A stretch of 64,000 bases of DNA from Bacillota bacterium. Its GTDB lineage: Bacteria; Bacillota; Clostridia; Lachnospirales; Lachnospiraceae. Under the pieces are notes generated by a model. That model saw only the letters and a list, made by a program, of their open reading frames with translations, made no database searches and was not told the origin of the DNA. The position numbers and the translations under genes were made by a program. The stretch lies in the NCBI GenBank assembly GCA_023414875.1, contig JAEZMV010000006.1:62001-126000 (forward strand). The letters are read 5' to 3'. How positions within the stretch are numbered: position 1 is the first letter of the stretch; each line of letters starts with the position of its first letter. Below, piece by piece: positions 25,710 through 34,637 of the stretch.

Positions 25710-26465
25710 ATGGAGAAACTAATGGAAGAAATAAATTATCCGGATAATGAAAAAATAATAAATCGTATAAAGGATGAGATTGTGCTTACTCTAGGAAATG
25801 AATCTTGGGAGCTAATTAATTCAACGATAGAAATTCCAAATGCTTCAATGAATGAGGAACAATTAAATAAAGCCACCTACCAACTTGTAAACAAATTTGA
25901 TCAAATGGCAGATGATAAAACTGCAAACAAAGTGTTTTCACAGGTGTGCCATGCATTAAAGAGAGAGGATTTCAGGTGGGTCAGGGAGAAATTCTTACAA
26001 TATAGTGACATTGATTCCTTTGCAGAAGCTGTTAGAAGGGATAGGATGAAAGAGCTTCAAGATTATTTACTTAGCGGAGAGTTATTTTACGGACAACCGA
26101 TCGACAACGAGGTATATACCTATGTTGATTCAATAGAAGATATTTTTTATGGTAAGAGATATGGTAATAAAATAATAGCAACAGCGATACCCTTTCATAC
26201 GAAGAATTTCTTACATGCGCCGAATCATCTAAAGAAACGCTATCATTTATGTCATTGCCAGTTTGCAAAAGAGTCAATTCTATGGGATAAAACAGTATCA
26301 AAAACCTTGTGCTATTGTAGCCTTGGGCATACAAAAATATTCTGGGAAGCAGCGCTTGATACTTCTCTAGAAGGTAATGTAATATGCTCAGCACTTGGAG
26401 GTGACCTGGCTTGCAAATTTGAAATATATCTACCGGAGAACATAATTAAGAATTATGTTCGATGA
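25710..26465 (+). CDS. Uncharacterised Cys-rich C-terminal protein, possibly DUF6144-like
   Basis: I do not recognise a firm function for this 251-residue protein. The N-terminal ~140 residues are helical and charged. The C-terminal ~80 residues carry a compact cysteine pattern (HLCHCQFAKES, LCYCSLGHTKIFWEAAL, then NVICSALGGDLACKFEIYLPE). That spacing resembles clostridial proteins of the DUF6144 type and the tail resembles a 4-vinyl reductase-like fold, suggesting a metal or small-molecule binder. Its promoter lies in the second copy of the 160-base duplication, so it may be coregulated with the methyltransferase at 22600. Confidence 0.6.
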   Translation: MEKLMEEINYPDNEKIINRIKDEIVLTLGNESWELINSTIEIPNASMNEEQLNKATYQLVNKFDQMADDKTANKVFSQVCHALKREDFRWVREKFLQYSDIDSFAEAVRRDRMKELQDYLLSGELFYGQPIDNEVYTYVDSIEDIFYGKRYGNKIIATAIPFHTKNFLHAPNHLKKRYHLCHCQFAKESILWDKTVSKTLCYCSLGHTKIFWEAALDTSLEGNVICSALGGDLACKFEIYLPENIIKNYVR

Positions 26466-26631
26466 TTTTGAGCAAGGGTACTGTAGAAAAGCTTTTCTGC
26501 ATACTTATATTTGGGCTATAAAGATTTTTTTGGAGGCAGTTTTAGATACTCTACTTGAGGTGGAGATGTAAGAATACATATAACTAGCATGTACAAAGTG
26601 CATAATTACTATGAATTAGGGGGTTGTTAAA

Positions 26632-27411
26632 ATGTTAGAAACATGTTATATCGATTATATTTTACAAGGGCATGATTTATACTGGGATATGCTCGGAAAT
26701 ATGCGTGGAAATATAAACCATAAAAGTGATATATGCTGGCTTTCAGGGGATATTGATTTTACCTATTCTATGGTACTTGACGAGTCAGATTATTCGAAGC
26801 AAATTAGTCAAATAGTTACACGTATTAAAAACAAAGAAATTCCAAACAATCTATTAATTACTCCCAAATCTGCCCCTGAGGATATTGATCTGTTAGATTG
26901 TTTCATGAAAACAGGATTATTTAAAATCGGATCTACTTCTTTGGGTATGTTAAAGAAGTTAGCTCCACATACTTTATTACCAGCCTCCGAGAAATGCTTG
27001 AATATTTTTCGAGTAAACGATTTACTACAGTTAAAAATATGTGGAGCGATACTAAATACATCATTTGAACAAGATTTGTTTTCCTATGAGCATTATATAG
27101 ATGCCTTTAACACATATAATGTGAGGTTCTATATTGCAGAATACAATGGATTGCCTGTAGGAGCATGTATGTCTATATTAAGTGATGAATTTGTTGAGAT
27201 AGCATGGGTCGGTACATTAGTTGGTTATAGAAAGAAAGGTATAGGCGGTTACTTAATTAATGCAGCAGAAAAAGATGCTTTACAACAGGGTAAATCAATA
27301 GCTGTGCTAACTGCTTCTGAAGGAGCAATAAATGCTTATAAAAGAATAGGCTATAATGGATACTGTAAATTTGATACTATATTTTATAAAGATGACGAAA
27401 AGTATACTTGA
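26632..27411 (+). CDS. GNAT-family N-acetyltransferase
   Basis: This 259-residue protein carries a C-terminal GNAT domain: FVEIAWVGTLVGYRKKGIGGYLINAAEKDALQQGK is the acetyl-CoA binding strand and loop with the RxxGxG motif, followed by ASEGAINAYKRIGYNGY. The N-terminal half is less conserved and may form a second, degenerate GNAT fold. The ATG follows AGGGGGT. It lies 166 bases after the Cys-rich protein gene and could share its transcript; no terminator is seen between them. Confidence 0.82.
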   Translation: MLETCYIDYILQGHDLYWDMLGNMRGNINHKSDICWLSGDIDFTYSMVLDESDYSKQISQIVTRIKNKEIPNNLLITPKSAPEDIDLLDCFMKTGLFKIGSTSLGMLKKLAPHTLLPASEKCLNIFRVNDLLQLKICGAILNTSFEQDLFSYEHYIDAFNTYNVRFYIAEYNGLPVGACMSILSDEFVEIAWVGTLVGYRKKGIGGYLINAAEKDALQQGKSIAVLTASEGAINAYKRIGYNGYCKFDTIFYKDDEKYT

Positions 27412-27486
27412 TTTTTATATTTCACTTTGTAATCCCTACAATTACCCTCTAAAGATATGTTACAGGAGTTGTCAGTAAGTTTCACA

Positions 27487-28476
27487 TTAATGAAGTGCAG
27501 ACATGAAAAATGCATTGATTTTATCATAAAATATCATGTCTTGCTCCATAATAATCCATTTATCTACTGATGAAACCTTATTTTCTCGGCACAATTTTTG
27601 ATAATTAAGAGCTTTGTCTGTTAGCATGTAATCAAAATGACCATTATGTCGATCATTTTCCATTAGCATAAACATACAGTTTGGATTCATAATTTTATTT
27701 CTTTTTATGTAAATAGGACTTTTACCGCCATAATATTCATCAGCTACACCGCTGACTACTAATACGGGAATATCGGTGGAGTTAATACCATTCACTGCCG
27801 AAAATCGGATGGTATCTTTTCCAAAAGCGATATATAGATAGATACCGGCCATTCCTCCTAATATTATACCTAATCTGCCGGTAAATCTTTTTATGGAATA
27901 GTTCCACTGTTCGATTGGCTTATCAAAACCGGATGCAGAAACGACCGCAGATACCCTGTGCCGAAACCTGAGTACTGCTGCTGATGTATAGGCGCCAAGA
28001 CTATGTCCGTATAACAGGAAAGGTATATCGGCAAATCGCTCTGTCTTTTCAAGATAGTATAAAACCGAATCCAGATCCTTTACGGATTGAATATAATCTA
28101 TCATACTTTCTCCTTCACTATTATAGTAACCCGTATAATCATAGCATAATACCATCCATCCTTTATCTACAAAATATTTCATATTTTGCAAGCTCGCTTC
28201 TGTGGCGATCCTATGTCCGGAGCTGATAATGATTAAGCCCTTTTTGTTTTCCAAACCATATAAGAACCCATTTAGTATATATTTTCCAGAAGGTATGTGC
28301 AAGGTTTCTCTTGGATATTGTAAAGAAAAGTCAGAATAGGTCAGGAACCAATTGTAACTAAAGTTATTATAATCTGCTCTTTTAAATTGTTCCATATGGG
28401 CACTATTAATTTTATAAATACAAAAGCCTATAAGGAATATAAGGATAATCATAAACAATATTAGTATTATATCCAT
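27487..28476 (-). CDS. Membrane-anchored alpha/beta hydrolase
   Basis: This 329-residue protein has an N-terminal membrane helix (about residues 3-23) and an alpha/beta hydrolase domain. The nucleophile elbow is GHSLGAYTSAAV. The acid is probably the aspartate in VSGVADEYYG, and the histidine is in the late NDRHNGHFDYML. It resembles membrane-tethered serine peptidase-like hydrolases of the YqkD/ABHD type. The ribosome site is weak. A TetR regulator gene lies upstream on the same strand and may control it. Confidence 0.8.
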   Translation of the reverse strand: MDIILILFMIILIFLIGFCIYKINSAHMEQFKRADYNNFSYNWFLTYSDFSLQYPRETLHIPSGKYILNGFLYGLENKKGLIIISSGHRIATEASLQNMKYFVDKGWMVLCYDYTGYYNSEGESMIDYIQSVKDLDSVLYYLEKTERFADIPFLLYGHSLGAYTSAAVLRFRHRVSAVVSASGFDKPIEQWNYSIKRFTGRLGIILGGMAGIYLYIAFGKDTIRFSAVNGINSTDIPVLVVSGVADEYYGGKSPIYIKRNKIMNPNCMFMLMENDRHNGHFDYMLTDKALNYQKLCRENKVSSVDKWIIMEQDMIFYDKINAFFMSALH

Positions 28477-28570
28477 TCGTCTTCTTGATGGATAAAGTCA
28501 TCCATCCTCTCCTCTTCGTTTTTTCTTAAAGATAAAAGCAAAGATAGCCGTTAAAATATACTGTCTTTTT

Positions 28571-29146
28571 CTATGCCATAAATTTAGTTAAAACTTCATT
28601 TAAAAATTTTTGAATGATTTCTAAACGTTGTGAACCATTGAGCGAGGGATTCAATATTATGCCCAATTGACCATATACACAAAAGCTTGCTATAGCCGCT
28701 GGGTCCTCTATATTCAAGTTTTCTTTCAATATTTCACTCTTTATTTTTTTTTCTACCTGCGGTAAAAGCTTACCGCATATTATTAGCCATATTCTCTCGT
28801 GAACATCATTGTTTTCACTGGCATGGAAAAACTTATAGTAATTATTATCAGAATTTTCAATATCAGAAATGGTCCTAAAGAAGAAAATTATCTCCTTTAG
28901 TGTTCTATTTTCATCCTTTAGAACTGGCATTATATGTGAAGAGATAAGCTCAGCATATTCATTAATTGCGCTTTCAAATATCTCATCCTTGGACTTGAAA
29001 TATCTGTAGCATAAGCCTTGAGATATACCGATACTTTTAGCAATATCAGTAATGGAGGTATGACTAAAACCTTTTTCATAGAAGAGCCTCATGGCTGCAT
29101 CTAATATTTCTTTGCGACGATCATCTACTGTTTTGACAATTCTCAT
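28571..29146 (-). CDS. TetR-family transcriptional regulator
   Basis: This 191-residue regulator starts with the TetR helix-turn-helix (RRKEILDAAMRLFYEKGFSHTSITDIAKSIGISQGLCYRYFKSKDEIFESAI) and has a helical ligand-binding C-terminus. The ATG at 29146 follows AAAGAGGTGG; the open frame extends to 29212 without a good site. A TATAC-like, AT-rich region at 29160-29215 should carry its promoter and operator. It precedes the membrane hydrolase gene. Confidence 0.9.
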   Translation of the reverse strand: MRIVKTVDDRRKEILDAAMRLFYEKGFSHTSITDIAKSIGISQGLCYRYFKSKDEIFESAINEYAELISSHIMPVLKDENRTLKEIIFFFRTISDIENSDNNYYKFFHASENNDVHERIWLIICGKLLPQVEKKIKSEILKENLNIEDPAAIASFCVYGQLGIILNPSLNGSQRLEIIQKFLNEVLTKFMA

Positions 29147-29280
29147 ATAAACCACCTCTTTTATGACTATACAATAGAAGTTCTTAATTGTCAATGAATA
29201 ATATTCATTCATTTATTATTTCACCGATCCTCCCCCCCTAACTTACCCTTTCCCTTTATCTAATTTTATCTTCTATCCCC

Positions 29281-29330
29281 CAAAGTTGAGCCATACCCAC
29301 GTCATACAAAGTTGAGCCATACCCACGTCA
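29281..29330. repeat. Two tandem copies of a 24-bp sequence
   Basis: CAAAGTTGAGCCATACCCAC followed by GTCA occurs at 29281-29304 and again at 29307-29330 with only TA between. It lies immediately upstream of the queT promoter. Confidence 0.9.
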
Positions 29331-29334
29331 ATGC

Positions 29335-29362
29335 TTGACAACCCCCATTTTCATGCTATACT
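29335..29362 (+). promoter_or_regulatory. queT promoter
   Basis: TTGACA (29335-29340) and TATACT (29357-29362) are 16 bases apart, giving a transcript start near 29369 and a leader of about 134 bases. Confidence 0.75.
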
Positions 29363-29369
29363 AATAAAG

Positions 29370-29498
29370 TCGCAAAGCTTTATATACAACAAAATCCCCG
29401 CTATGTGAGGATTTGTGTTGTCGTGAATCAAGGCTTATGACAATAACCATCGTGTGTTCGAGACCTTCCACACGTAAAACAAAACTAAAGGAGAATTA
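29370..29498 (+). promoter_or_regulatory. Structured leader of queT, probable preQ1-sensing riboswitch
   Basis: The leader contains a long imperfect hairpin (29386-29421) and a second hairpin, CGTGTG at the left and CACACG at the right (29450-29474). An A-rich tail GTAAAACAAAACTAAAGGAG then runs into the ribosome site, and the loop holds CCTT complementary to AAGG of that site. QueT genes are known targets of preQ1 riboswitches, whose type-I form has the same stem, loop and A-rich tail order. The exact class is not assigned. Confidence 0.55.
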
Positions 29499-29502
29499 AA
29501 TT

Positions 29503-30033
29503 ATGAATAACAAAAAAACTGTGTTTATCTCACAGGCTGCTGTCATTGCGGCCATCTATACTGTCTTGGTACTGATTTTTAAGTTTTCTAGTTTCGGGCC
29601 AATCCAGTTTCGTATTGCAGAAGTATTAACGATTCTGCCTTATTTTACCCCCGCTGCTATACCTGGAGTTGCCCTTGGTTGCTTTTTTAGTGCTGTATTT
29701 ACCGGTGCTCATGTTCTGGATATCATTTTCGGTCCATTGGCAACCTTAGTAGCTGCAATTCTTTCTTACCAGCTGAGACGTTACAAATTCCTTGTTCCTA
29801 TCCCTCCTATTATAGTTAACGCTCTTGTAGTACCGTTTATCTTGAAGGCTGCTTATGGCGAGGAAGCGTTGATTCCTATTATGATGGTTTCTGTCGGAGC
29901 CGGCCAGTTAGTTGCTGCCGGATTATTTGGCATGATTTTTTTATTTGCACTCGACAATGTAAAGGATGTAATTTTCAAAAACAATAAAGTATCTGTTTCA
30001 AAGCATACGAATAAAAATAAGATCAGTAAATAA
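29503..30033 (+). CDS. queT: QueT, queuosine-precursor ECF transporter substrate-binding protein
   Basis: This 176-residue membrane protein has the QueT signature near the start (QAAVIAAIYTVLVLIFKFSSFGPIQFRIAEVLTILPYFTPAAIPGVALGCFFS) and five to six hydrophobic helices. QueT is the S component of an energy-coupling-factor transporter for a queuosine precursor such as preQ1. The shared ATPase and T subunits are not in the window. The ATG follows AAAGGAGAA, which is part of the structured leader, so translation is probably controlled by precursor binding. Confidence 0.9.
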   Translation: MNNKKTVFISQAAVIAAIYTVLVLIFKFSSFGPIQFRIAEVLTILPYFTPAAIPGVALGCFFSAVFTGAHVLDIIFGPLATLVAAILSYQLRRYKFLVPIPPIIVNALVVPFILKAAYGEEALIPIMMVSVGAGQLVAAGLFGMIFLFALDNVKDVIFKNNKVSVSKHTNKNKISK

Positions 30034-30381
30034 TTATTATCTATCAGGACGAACTTTTCAATGAAACAGTAATAGGTTAACTTTCAGTATTTTAGTACCG
30101 AAAGTTAACCTTTTATAGAAACAATAGGTATGTGGGAGTGCTATTCATATCGTTGATGGCACTCCCATAAATCATTATATAAGGATAGTTTTATCATCTC
30201 TGTTAAGTCGAAATAAAGCAGAAATGAACTCCTTAAATTTTATTTAATTGTTTACATTATGATATACGAGTGATAAGATACTATTGGTAACCCGTCGTAG
30301 TTATACAATCAACCGTATAAGAAATATTAGCTCTCCCTGCAGGAGCAGATGAGCCATATCAGATTTTTAAGAGGTAACTAT
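30034..30381. other. Intergenic region with two hairpins and a promoter
   Basis: No gene is seen. The stretch holds the queT terminator, a second hairpin with stem TGGGAGTGC (30133-30141 with 30159-30167), and the promoter of the LCP gene: TTTACA at 30251-30256 and TAAGAT at 30274-30279, 17 bases apart. Confidence 0.6.
30075..30114 (+). terminator. queT terminator
   Basis: An 11-base stem (GGTTAACTTTC at 30075-30085 with its complement at 30100-30110) is followed by TTTTAT. Confidence 0.8.
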
Positions 30382-31638
30382 ATGAATAAAGATGAAAATA
30401 ACCACACAACCAATCGGAAAGAAATTGACATCCCAAATTTTATAAATAACGGAACTACCAAGGATAAGTCTTCGAAAAACTTGTTTTATGATGCGGACGA
30501 GTTTGCTGATAATGACTTTCTCAATGAAGTTAATACTTCTTTGGCACAGCAGGTAAGTTCTGAATTGGCAGATAAACAGCAACCTAAGTCGAACAGCACA
30601 CGAAAGAAAAAACGCTCCTCCAGGCTTTTAAAGGTCCTTTTCTTTTCTTTGTTGTCGCTAACAGCTCTCTGCTGCTTATTACTCTTTACAAAGGGCGGCA
30701 AGAAAATAGTAATTAACATGGCCGGTGACTATATCTATAACAAGTTAGATTATCAGGCGTCCGATACTACTAAGAATAATGATAGCAAGGAAACAATAAC
30801 TACCGCTGATAAAAAAGAGAAAGAAGTCAGCCATATCGTAAACATTCTATTAATTGGGGTTGAAGAATTTGAAAACGCTAGAAATACCGATACCATGATG
30901 GTAGCTACGATGAACACTAAGGATAACTCCTTAAAGCTTACCTCTTTAATGCGTGATTTATATGTTCAAATTCCGGGATATAAGGACAATAAGCTCAATT
31001 CAGCTTATTCGAAGGGTGGAATTGAACTTCTATATGAGACAATTGAACTAAATTTTGATATTCATTTGGACGGATATTGCTTAGTTAATTTTGATGCCTT
31101 TGAAAAGATTGTAGATATGGTTGGCGGAGTAGAAATCACACTAACCAGTAAAGAAGCTAATTATCTGAACACCACGAATTATATTTCCAATCGCGAAGAA
31201 CGTAATGTAGTTGAAGGCAAGCAAACTATGAGTGGTAACCAAGCCTTAGGATACTGTAGAGTTCGTCGAGTTTCTACCGGAACAGAAAACAATGATTATG
31301 GGCGAACACAGAGACAGCGTATCGTATTAGAAGCCATCTATAATAAGTTAAAAAAGAAAAACATTATCGAATTGGCTCTTCTGATGAAAGACATTTTAAC
31401 AAAAATACCAATTGAAACAGATATTAAAGAAGCTGATTTTAAAAACTACCTTGAAGAAGCTGTAGATTTAAAGGTCAAAGAAATTGATACCTACAGGGTT
31501 CCTTCGGATGGCAGTTTCGAAAGTGTAGACGTGCAATTAGGTAAATATATGCAGGATGTATTACAGCCACTTGACTGGGATGCAACCCGTAAAGAAATTA
31601 GGGCATTTATTTATGGTGATCTTACTAAAACGAATTAA
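30382..31638 (+). CDS. LytR-CpsA-Psr (LCP) family cell-wall glycopolymer ligase
   Basis: This 418-residue protein has a ~85-residue charged cytoplasmic N-terminus, one membrane helix (VLFFSLLSLTALCCLLLFT) and an extracellular LCP domain: NILLIGVEEF, then the NTDTMMVATMNTKDNSLKLTSLMRDLYVQIPGY core with the conserved aspartate and arginines, LNSAYSKGGIE, NFDAFEKIVDMVGGVEI and the late RRVSTGTENNDYGRTQRQR. LCP enzymes attach teichoic-acid-like or capsular polymers to peptidoglycan. I start at the ATG at 30382, after AAGAGGTAACTAT, instead of 30349. It is monocistronic. Confidence 0.88.
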   Translation: MNKDENNHTTNRKEIDIPNFINNGTTKDKSSKNLFYDADEFADNDFLNEVNTSLAQQVSSELADKQQPKSNSTRKKKRSSRLLKVLFFSLLSLTALCCLLLFTKGGKKIVINMAGDYIYNKLDYQASDTTKNNDSKETITTADKKEKEVSHIVNILLIGVEEFENARNTDTMMVATMNTKDNSLKLTSLMRDLYVQIPGYKDNKLNSAYSKGGIELLYETIELNFDIHLDGYCLVNFDAFEKIVDMVGGVEITLTSKEANYLNTTNYISNREERNVVEGKQTMSGNQALGYCRVRRVSTGTENNDYGRTQRQRIVLEAIYNKLKKKNIIELALLMKDILTKIPIETDIKEADFKNYLEEAVDLKVKEIDTYRVPSDGSFESVDVQLGKYMQDVLQPLDWDATRKEIRAFIYGDLTKTN

Positions 31639-31646
31639 TTCATATA

Positions 31647-31686
31647 ATGAAAAAGGGCTTTTGCAACTGCAAAAGCCCTTTTTCAT
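31647..31686. terminator. Bidirectional terminator
   Basis: ATGAAAAAGGGCTTTTGCA pairs with its complement around a CTG-centred loop between the convergent LCP and asnS genes. A and T runs flank both sides. Confidence 0.9.
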
Positions 31687-31690
31687 TATT

Positions 31691-33082
31691 CTATAGTTCA
31701 CAATTATTAACGGTTCTTGGGAACGGTACAACATCTCTGATATTGCCCATGCCGGTCAGATACATGACACAACGTTCAAAACCAAGCCCAAAGCCTGCAT
31801 GTCTAGCAGAGCCATACTTTCTTAGATCAAGGTAGAACTCGTAATCCTCTTTCTTTAATCCCAGCTCTTCCATTCTATTCACCAGCTTGTCATAATTATC
31901 TTCTCTTTGACTGCCTCCGATGATTTCACCGATACCCGGTACTAATAAGTCCATAGCAGCAACAGTTTTATTATCCTCATTCAGCTTCATATAGAAGGCT
32001 TTAATCTCCTTGGGATAATCCGTTACAAACACCGGTTTCTTAAATACCTGTTCTGTTAAGTAACGCTCATGCTCTGTCTGAAGATCACAACCCCAGGATA
32101 CTTTATAGTCAAAGTTGTCGTTATTCTTCTCTAATATCTCAATTGCCTGTGTATAGGTAACATGTCCGAATTCGGAATTAGCAACCACCTGAAGTCGTTC
32201 CAACAATCCTTGGTCTATAAATTGATTAAAGAATTTCATCTCCTCCGGTGCATTCTCGAGTACATATTTAATAATATACTTAAGCATACCTTCTGCCATT
32301 GCCATGTCATCCTGCAAATCAGCAAAAGCAATCTCGGGCTCAATCATCCAGAATTCTGCCGCATGTCTGGTTGTATTCGAATTCTCAGCACGGAAGGTAG
32401 GACCAAAGGTATATATATTTTTAAAGGCCATGGCATAAGTTTCGCCATTCAGCTGTCCGCTTACGGTCAGATTGGTTTCTTTTCCAAAGAAGTCCTGAGT
32501 GGTATCGATCTTACCCTCTTTTGTTCTCGGCAGATTCTCCAGATCCAGCGTAGTTACACGAAACATTTCTCCGGCACCCTCACAATCACTGCCCGTAATA
32601 ATCGGGGTATGAACATATACAAAATCCCTGTCCTGAAAATACTGGTGGATTGCATAAGCAATCATGGACCGAACACGAAATACTGCCTGAAAGGTATTCG
32701 TCCTAGCTCTTAAATGAGTCATTGTTCTTAAATACTCTAGGGTATGTCTTTTCTTCTGTAGCGGATAATCCGCTGTTGAGTTACCCTCTACTAAAATCTC
32801 AACTGCTTGTATTTCAAATGGCTGCTTTGCTTCCGGAGTCGCAACCAATTCACCCTCCACAATAATTGCAGAGCCAACATTCAGTTTAGAAATCACATTA
32901 AAATTATCTAAGGTATCATGATAAACGATCTGTAAGGGTTCAAAATAAGTACCATCGTTTACTACAACAAAACCAAAGGTCTTGGAATCTCTGACACTTC
33001 TGACCCAACCTCCTATTTTAACTTTCTTTCCAATGTATTGCTCTTTACTACGATATAATTCTCTGATATCAATTAAACCCAT
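31691..33082 (-). CDS. asnS: Asparaginyl-tRNA synthetase
   Basis: This 463-residue class II synthetase has an OB-fold anticodon-binding domain at the N-terminus (KVKIGGWVRSVRDSKTFGFVVVNDGTYFEPLQIV) and a catalytic domain with motif 2 (FGPTFRAENSNTTRHAAEFWMIEPEIAF) and motif 3 (GFGLGFERCVMYLTGMGNIRDVVPFPR). The NTTRHAAEFWMIEPE sequence distinguishes AsnRS from AspRS. The ATG at 33082 follows AAAGGTAGGATT. It has an unusual multi-hairpin leader without a T-box sequence, described separately. Confidence 0.95.
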   Translation of the reverse strand: MGLIDIRELYRSKEQYIGKKVKIGGWVRSVRDSKTFGFVVVNDGTYFEPLQIVYHDTLDNFNVISKLNVGSAIIVEGELVATPEAKQPFEIQAVEILVEGNSTADYPLQKKRHTLEYLRTMTHLRARTNTFQAVFRVRSMIAYAIHQYFQDRDFVYVHTPIITGSDCEGAGEMFRVTTLDLENLPRTKEGKIDTTQDFFGKETNLTVSGQLNGETYAMAFKNIYTFGPTFRAENSNTTRHAAEFWMIEPEIAFADLQDDMAMAEGMLKYIIKYVLENAPEEMKFFNQFIDQGLLERLQVVANSEFGHVTYTQAIEILEKNNDNFDYKVSWGCDLQTEHERYLTEQVFKKPVFVTDYPKEIKAFYMKLNEDNKTVAAMDLLVPGIGEIIGGSQREDNYDKLVNRMEELGLKKEDYEFYLDLRKYGSARHAGFGLGFERCVMYLTGMGNIRDVVPFPRTVNNCEL

Positions 33083-33318
33083 AATGATAATCCTACCTTT
33101 CATTTCATTCTATCGAAGCATGTCCGCTTTTGCCGCAAATGCTTCATATGAAACCCGTAAATATAATAATGAATTTCCACTGGAATTCATTATTATATTT
33201 ACTAAGAATTCAACTATGTTGAATTCTTTTCACAAAATCTAAATGCTGCCGCTTTGAGGCAGCTCAAATAGTCCAAGTGAATTATATAATTCACTATTTA
33301 TTATATTATTTTCCTTTT
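33083..33318 (-). promoter_or_regulatory. Structured leader of asnS with five consecutive hairpins
   Basis: Five palindromic hairpins follow one another: 33276-33295 (perfect 20-base palindrome), 33245-33263 (GCTGCC/GGCAGC), 33204-33228 (11-base stem, three-base loop), 33157-33202 (perfect 19-base stem, eight-base loop) and 33115-33145 (GAAGCAT/ATGCTTC). The T-box signature GGTGGNACCGCG is absent and no U tract follows any stem. Confidence 0.75.
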
Positions 33319-33325
33319 CTAAACG

Positions 33326-33353
33326 ATTATATCATAAGTTTATGAGAATACAA
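33326..33353 (-). promoter_or_regulatory. asnS promoter
   Basis: Read on the minus strand, TTGTAT (33348-33353) and TATAAT (33326-33331) are 16 bases apart, placing the start of the leader near 33318. Confidence 0.65.
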
Positions 33354-33420
33354 CATAAAAACATATGAAACCTGTTCAAAGTTATATTATGTCATGATAT
33401 ATATGCCCTTTGGTATGCTA

Positions 33421-34143
33421 TCAGGATACTCCTTTGCTCAATGCTCGGATAACATCTGCCCTGCTTCTATTCTCACATTCCAGATAATTAATCGACTCAT
33501 TAATCTTACCTAACATATGAGCATCTGAATCTGTTATGATTTTGCACTTCCCTAAATACGGATTTCTTCGTTGAAGTTCTTCAAGATGAGCTATGTCCGC
33601 AAGCTCTGCAGCAGGAAAATCTGCCTCCGGTGAAATGAAACCGAGGTTGGATAATAAGCTGTTCGAGTTTTTATCCAGATGCGCCGGGATATAGATACCA
33701 TTATATTCCTTCATTAGTTTTCCAAGTTCATCGAAGGAAATATTCGTGGCATTGATCAGAAGATACGGTTCCGTACCGATTAATTGGTCATCTTCATTAT
33801 ATATTTCTTGTTTTCCGAAAACCTTCTCATCATTGGGTATTCTAATCAGATTATTTAAGACAAATTCATCGAAACGCATAGCGTCGGTAAGCTCTGCAAA
33901 TAAGCACAAAACATGTACCTCTTCCATCGTGCATAATTCCATTCCGGGAAGAGCTAGGATATTATATTGTTCAGCTAATTTAAGAACCGCAGGACAGTTC
34001 TTGCAGGAATTATGATCTGTCACCGCAATTACATCGAGGTTCTTTAAATATGACATACCTACAATATTGGAGGGTATCATATCCTCATCCCCGCAGGGAG
34101 ATAGACAGGAGTGGATATGTAAATCATATGAAAGCTTCAACAT
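33421..34143 (-). CDS. PHP-domain phosphoesterase-like protein
   Basis: This 240-residue protein has the PHP metal-binding motifs: DLHIHSCLSPCGD at the start, VTDHNSCKNC, a central PGMELCTMEEVHVLCLF, and a C-terminal TDSDAHMLG. PHP domains are metal-dependent phosphoesterases. It starts directly after the stop of a DRTGG gene and closes the minus-strand arm of the hydrogenase locus, an arrangement known from other clostridial hydrogenase clusters. Its substrate there is unknown. Confidence 0.85.
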   Translation of the reverse strand: MLKLSYDLHIHSCLSPCGDEDMIPSNIVGMSYLKNLDVIAVTDHNSCKNCPAVLKLAEQYNILALPGMELCTMEEVHVLCLFAELTDAMRFDEFVLNNLIRIPNDEKVFGKQEIYNEDDQLIGTEPYLLINATNISFDELGKLMKEYNGIYIPAHLDKNSNSLLSNLGFISPEADFPAAELADIAHLEELQRRNPYLGKCKIITDSDAHMLGKINESINYLECENRSRADVIRALSKGVS

Positions 34144-34500
34144 TTAACTACACGCTGATGCAGCAGAGGATTTCATTCTATCATGTATCATCAAGGCTGC
34201 ACTAAAAATCGGCATTTCTGTTCTAAAAACCGTTATTCCCTGTTCCCTCGCTTTATTAAGTGACGGTTCATCCAGGTTGCTGCCTTCTGCTAAGACAATA
34301 CAGGATGCATCTGCAAGCGTGGCTACTGCAAGTGTATTCACGTTTCCCATAACTGTTACCCATGCAGAATCCGATGGCATTCTTCCCATCGCTACACTTA
34401 ACAGATCACAGCAGTAGGGTACTGTAAGCTCCCTGTCCGGATTATCTCCTTCATTCAGCACCTGAAAATCTCCTGCCTGTATCAAATCTTTTACTTTCAT
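34144..34500 (-). CDS. DRTGG-domain protein (second copy)
   Basis: This 118-residue protein fits the DRTGG fold: LLSVAMGRMPSDSAWVTVMGNVNTLAVATLADASCIVLAEGSNLD, then GITVFRTEMPIFSAA. The domain also occurs in HPr kinase and phosphotransacetylase fusions, and free-standing versions are common in [FeFe]-hydrogenase loci. It probably acts as a small-molecule-sensing or scaffold subunit. It is followed without a gap by the PHP gene, and is a paralogue of the protein encoded at 36448-36804. Confidence 0.78.
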   Translation of the reverse strand: MKVKDLIQAGDFQVLNEGDNPDRELTVPYCCDLLSVAMGRMPSDSAWVTVMGNVNTLAVATLADASCIVLAEGSNLDEPSLNKAREQGITVFRTEMPIFSAALMIHDRMKSSAASACS

Positions 34501-34637
34501 TCAACTCTTCCTTCCTGTATCAAATCATTAACAAAATAATAACTTGCAGCCAAAGAGTTCATAGAAACCAACTCCTGCTAATACAATAATTGTGATTCAA
34601 AATCCATCCATATGAATAATACTTGTCTGTTGAGATA

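Noticed and set aside
29281..29330. CRISPR-like repeat
   Set aside because: Only two copies exist, spaced by two bases, with no spacers and no cas genes in the window.
32162..32713. Plus-strand open frame of ~183 residues
   Set aside because: It is antisense to asnS, whose identity and frame are certain.
33083..33318. T-box riboswitch of asnS
   Set aside because: No GGTGGNACCGCG or terminator/antiterminator pair was found, so the leader is listed only as structured RNA.
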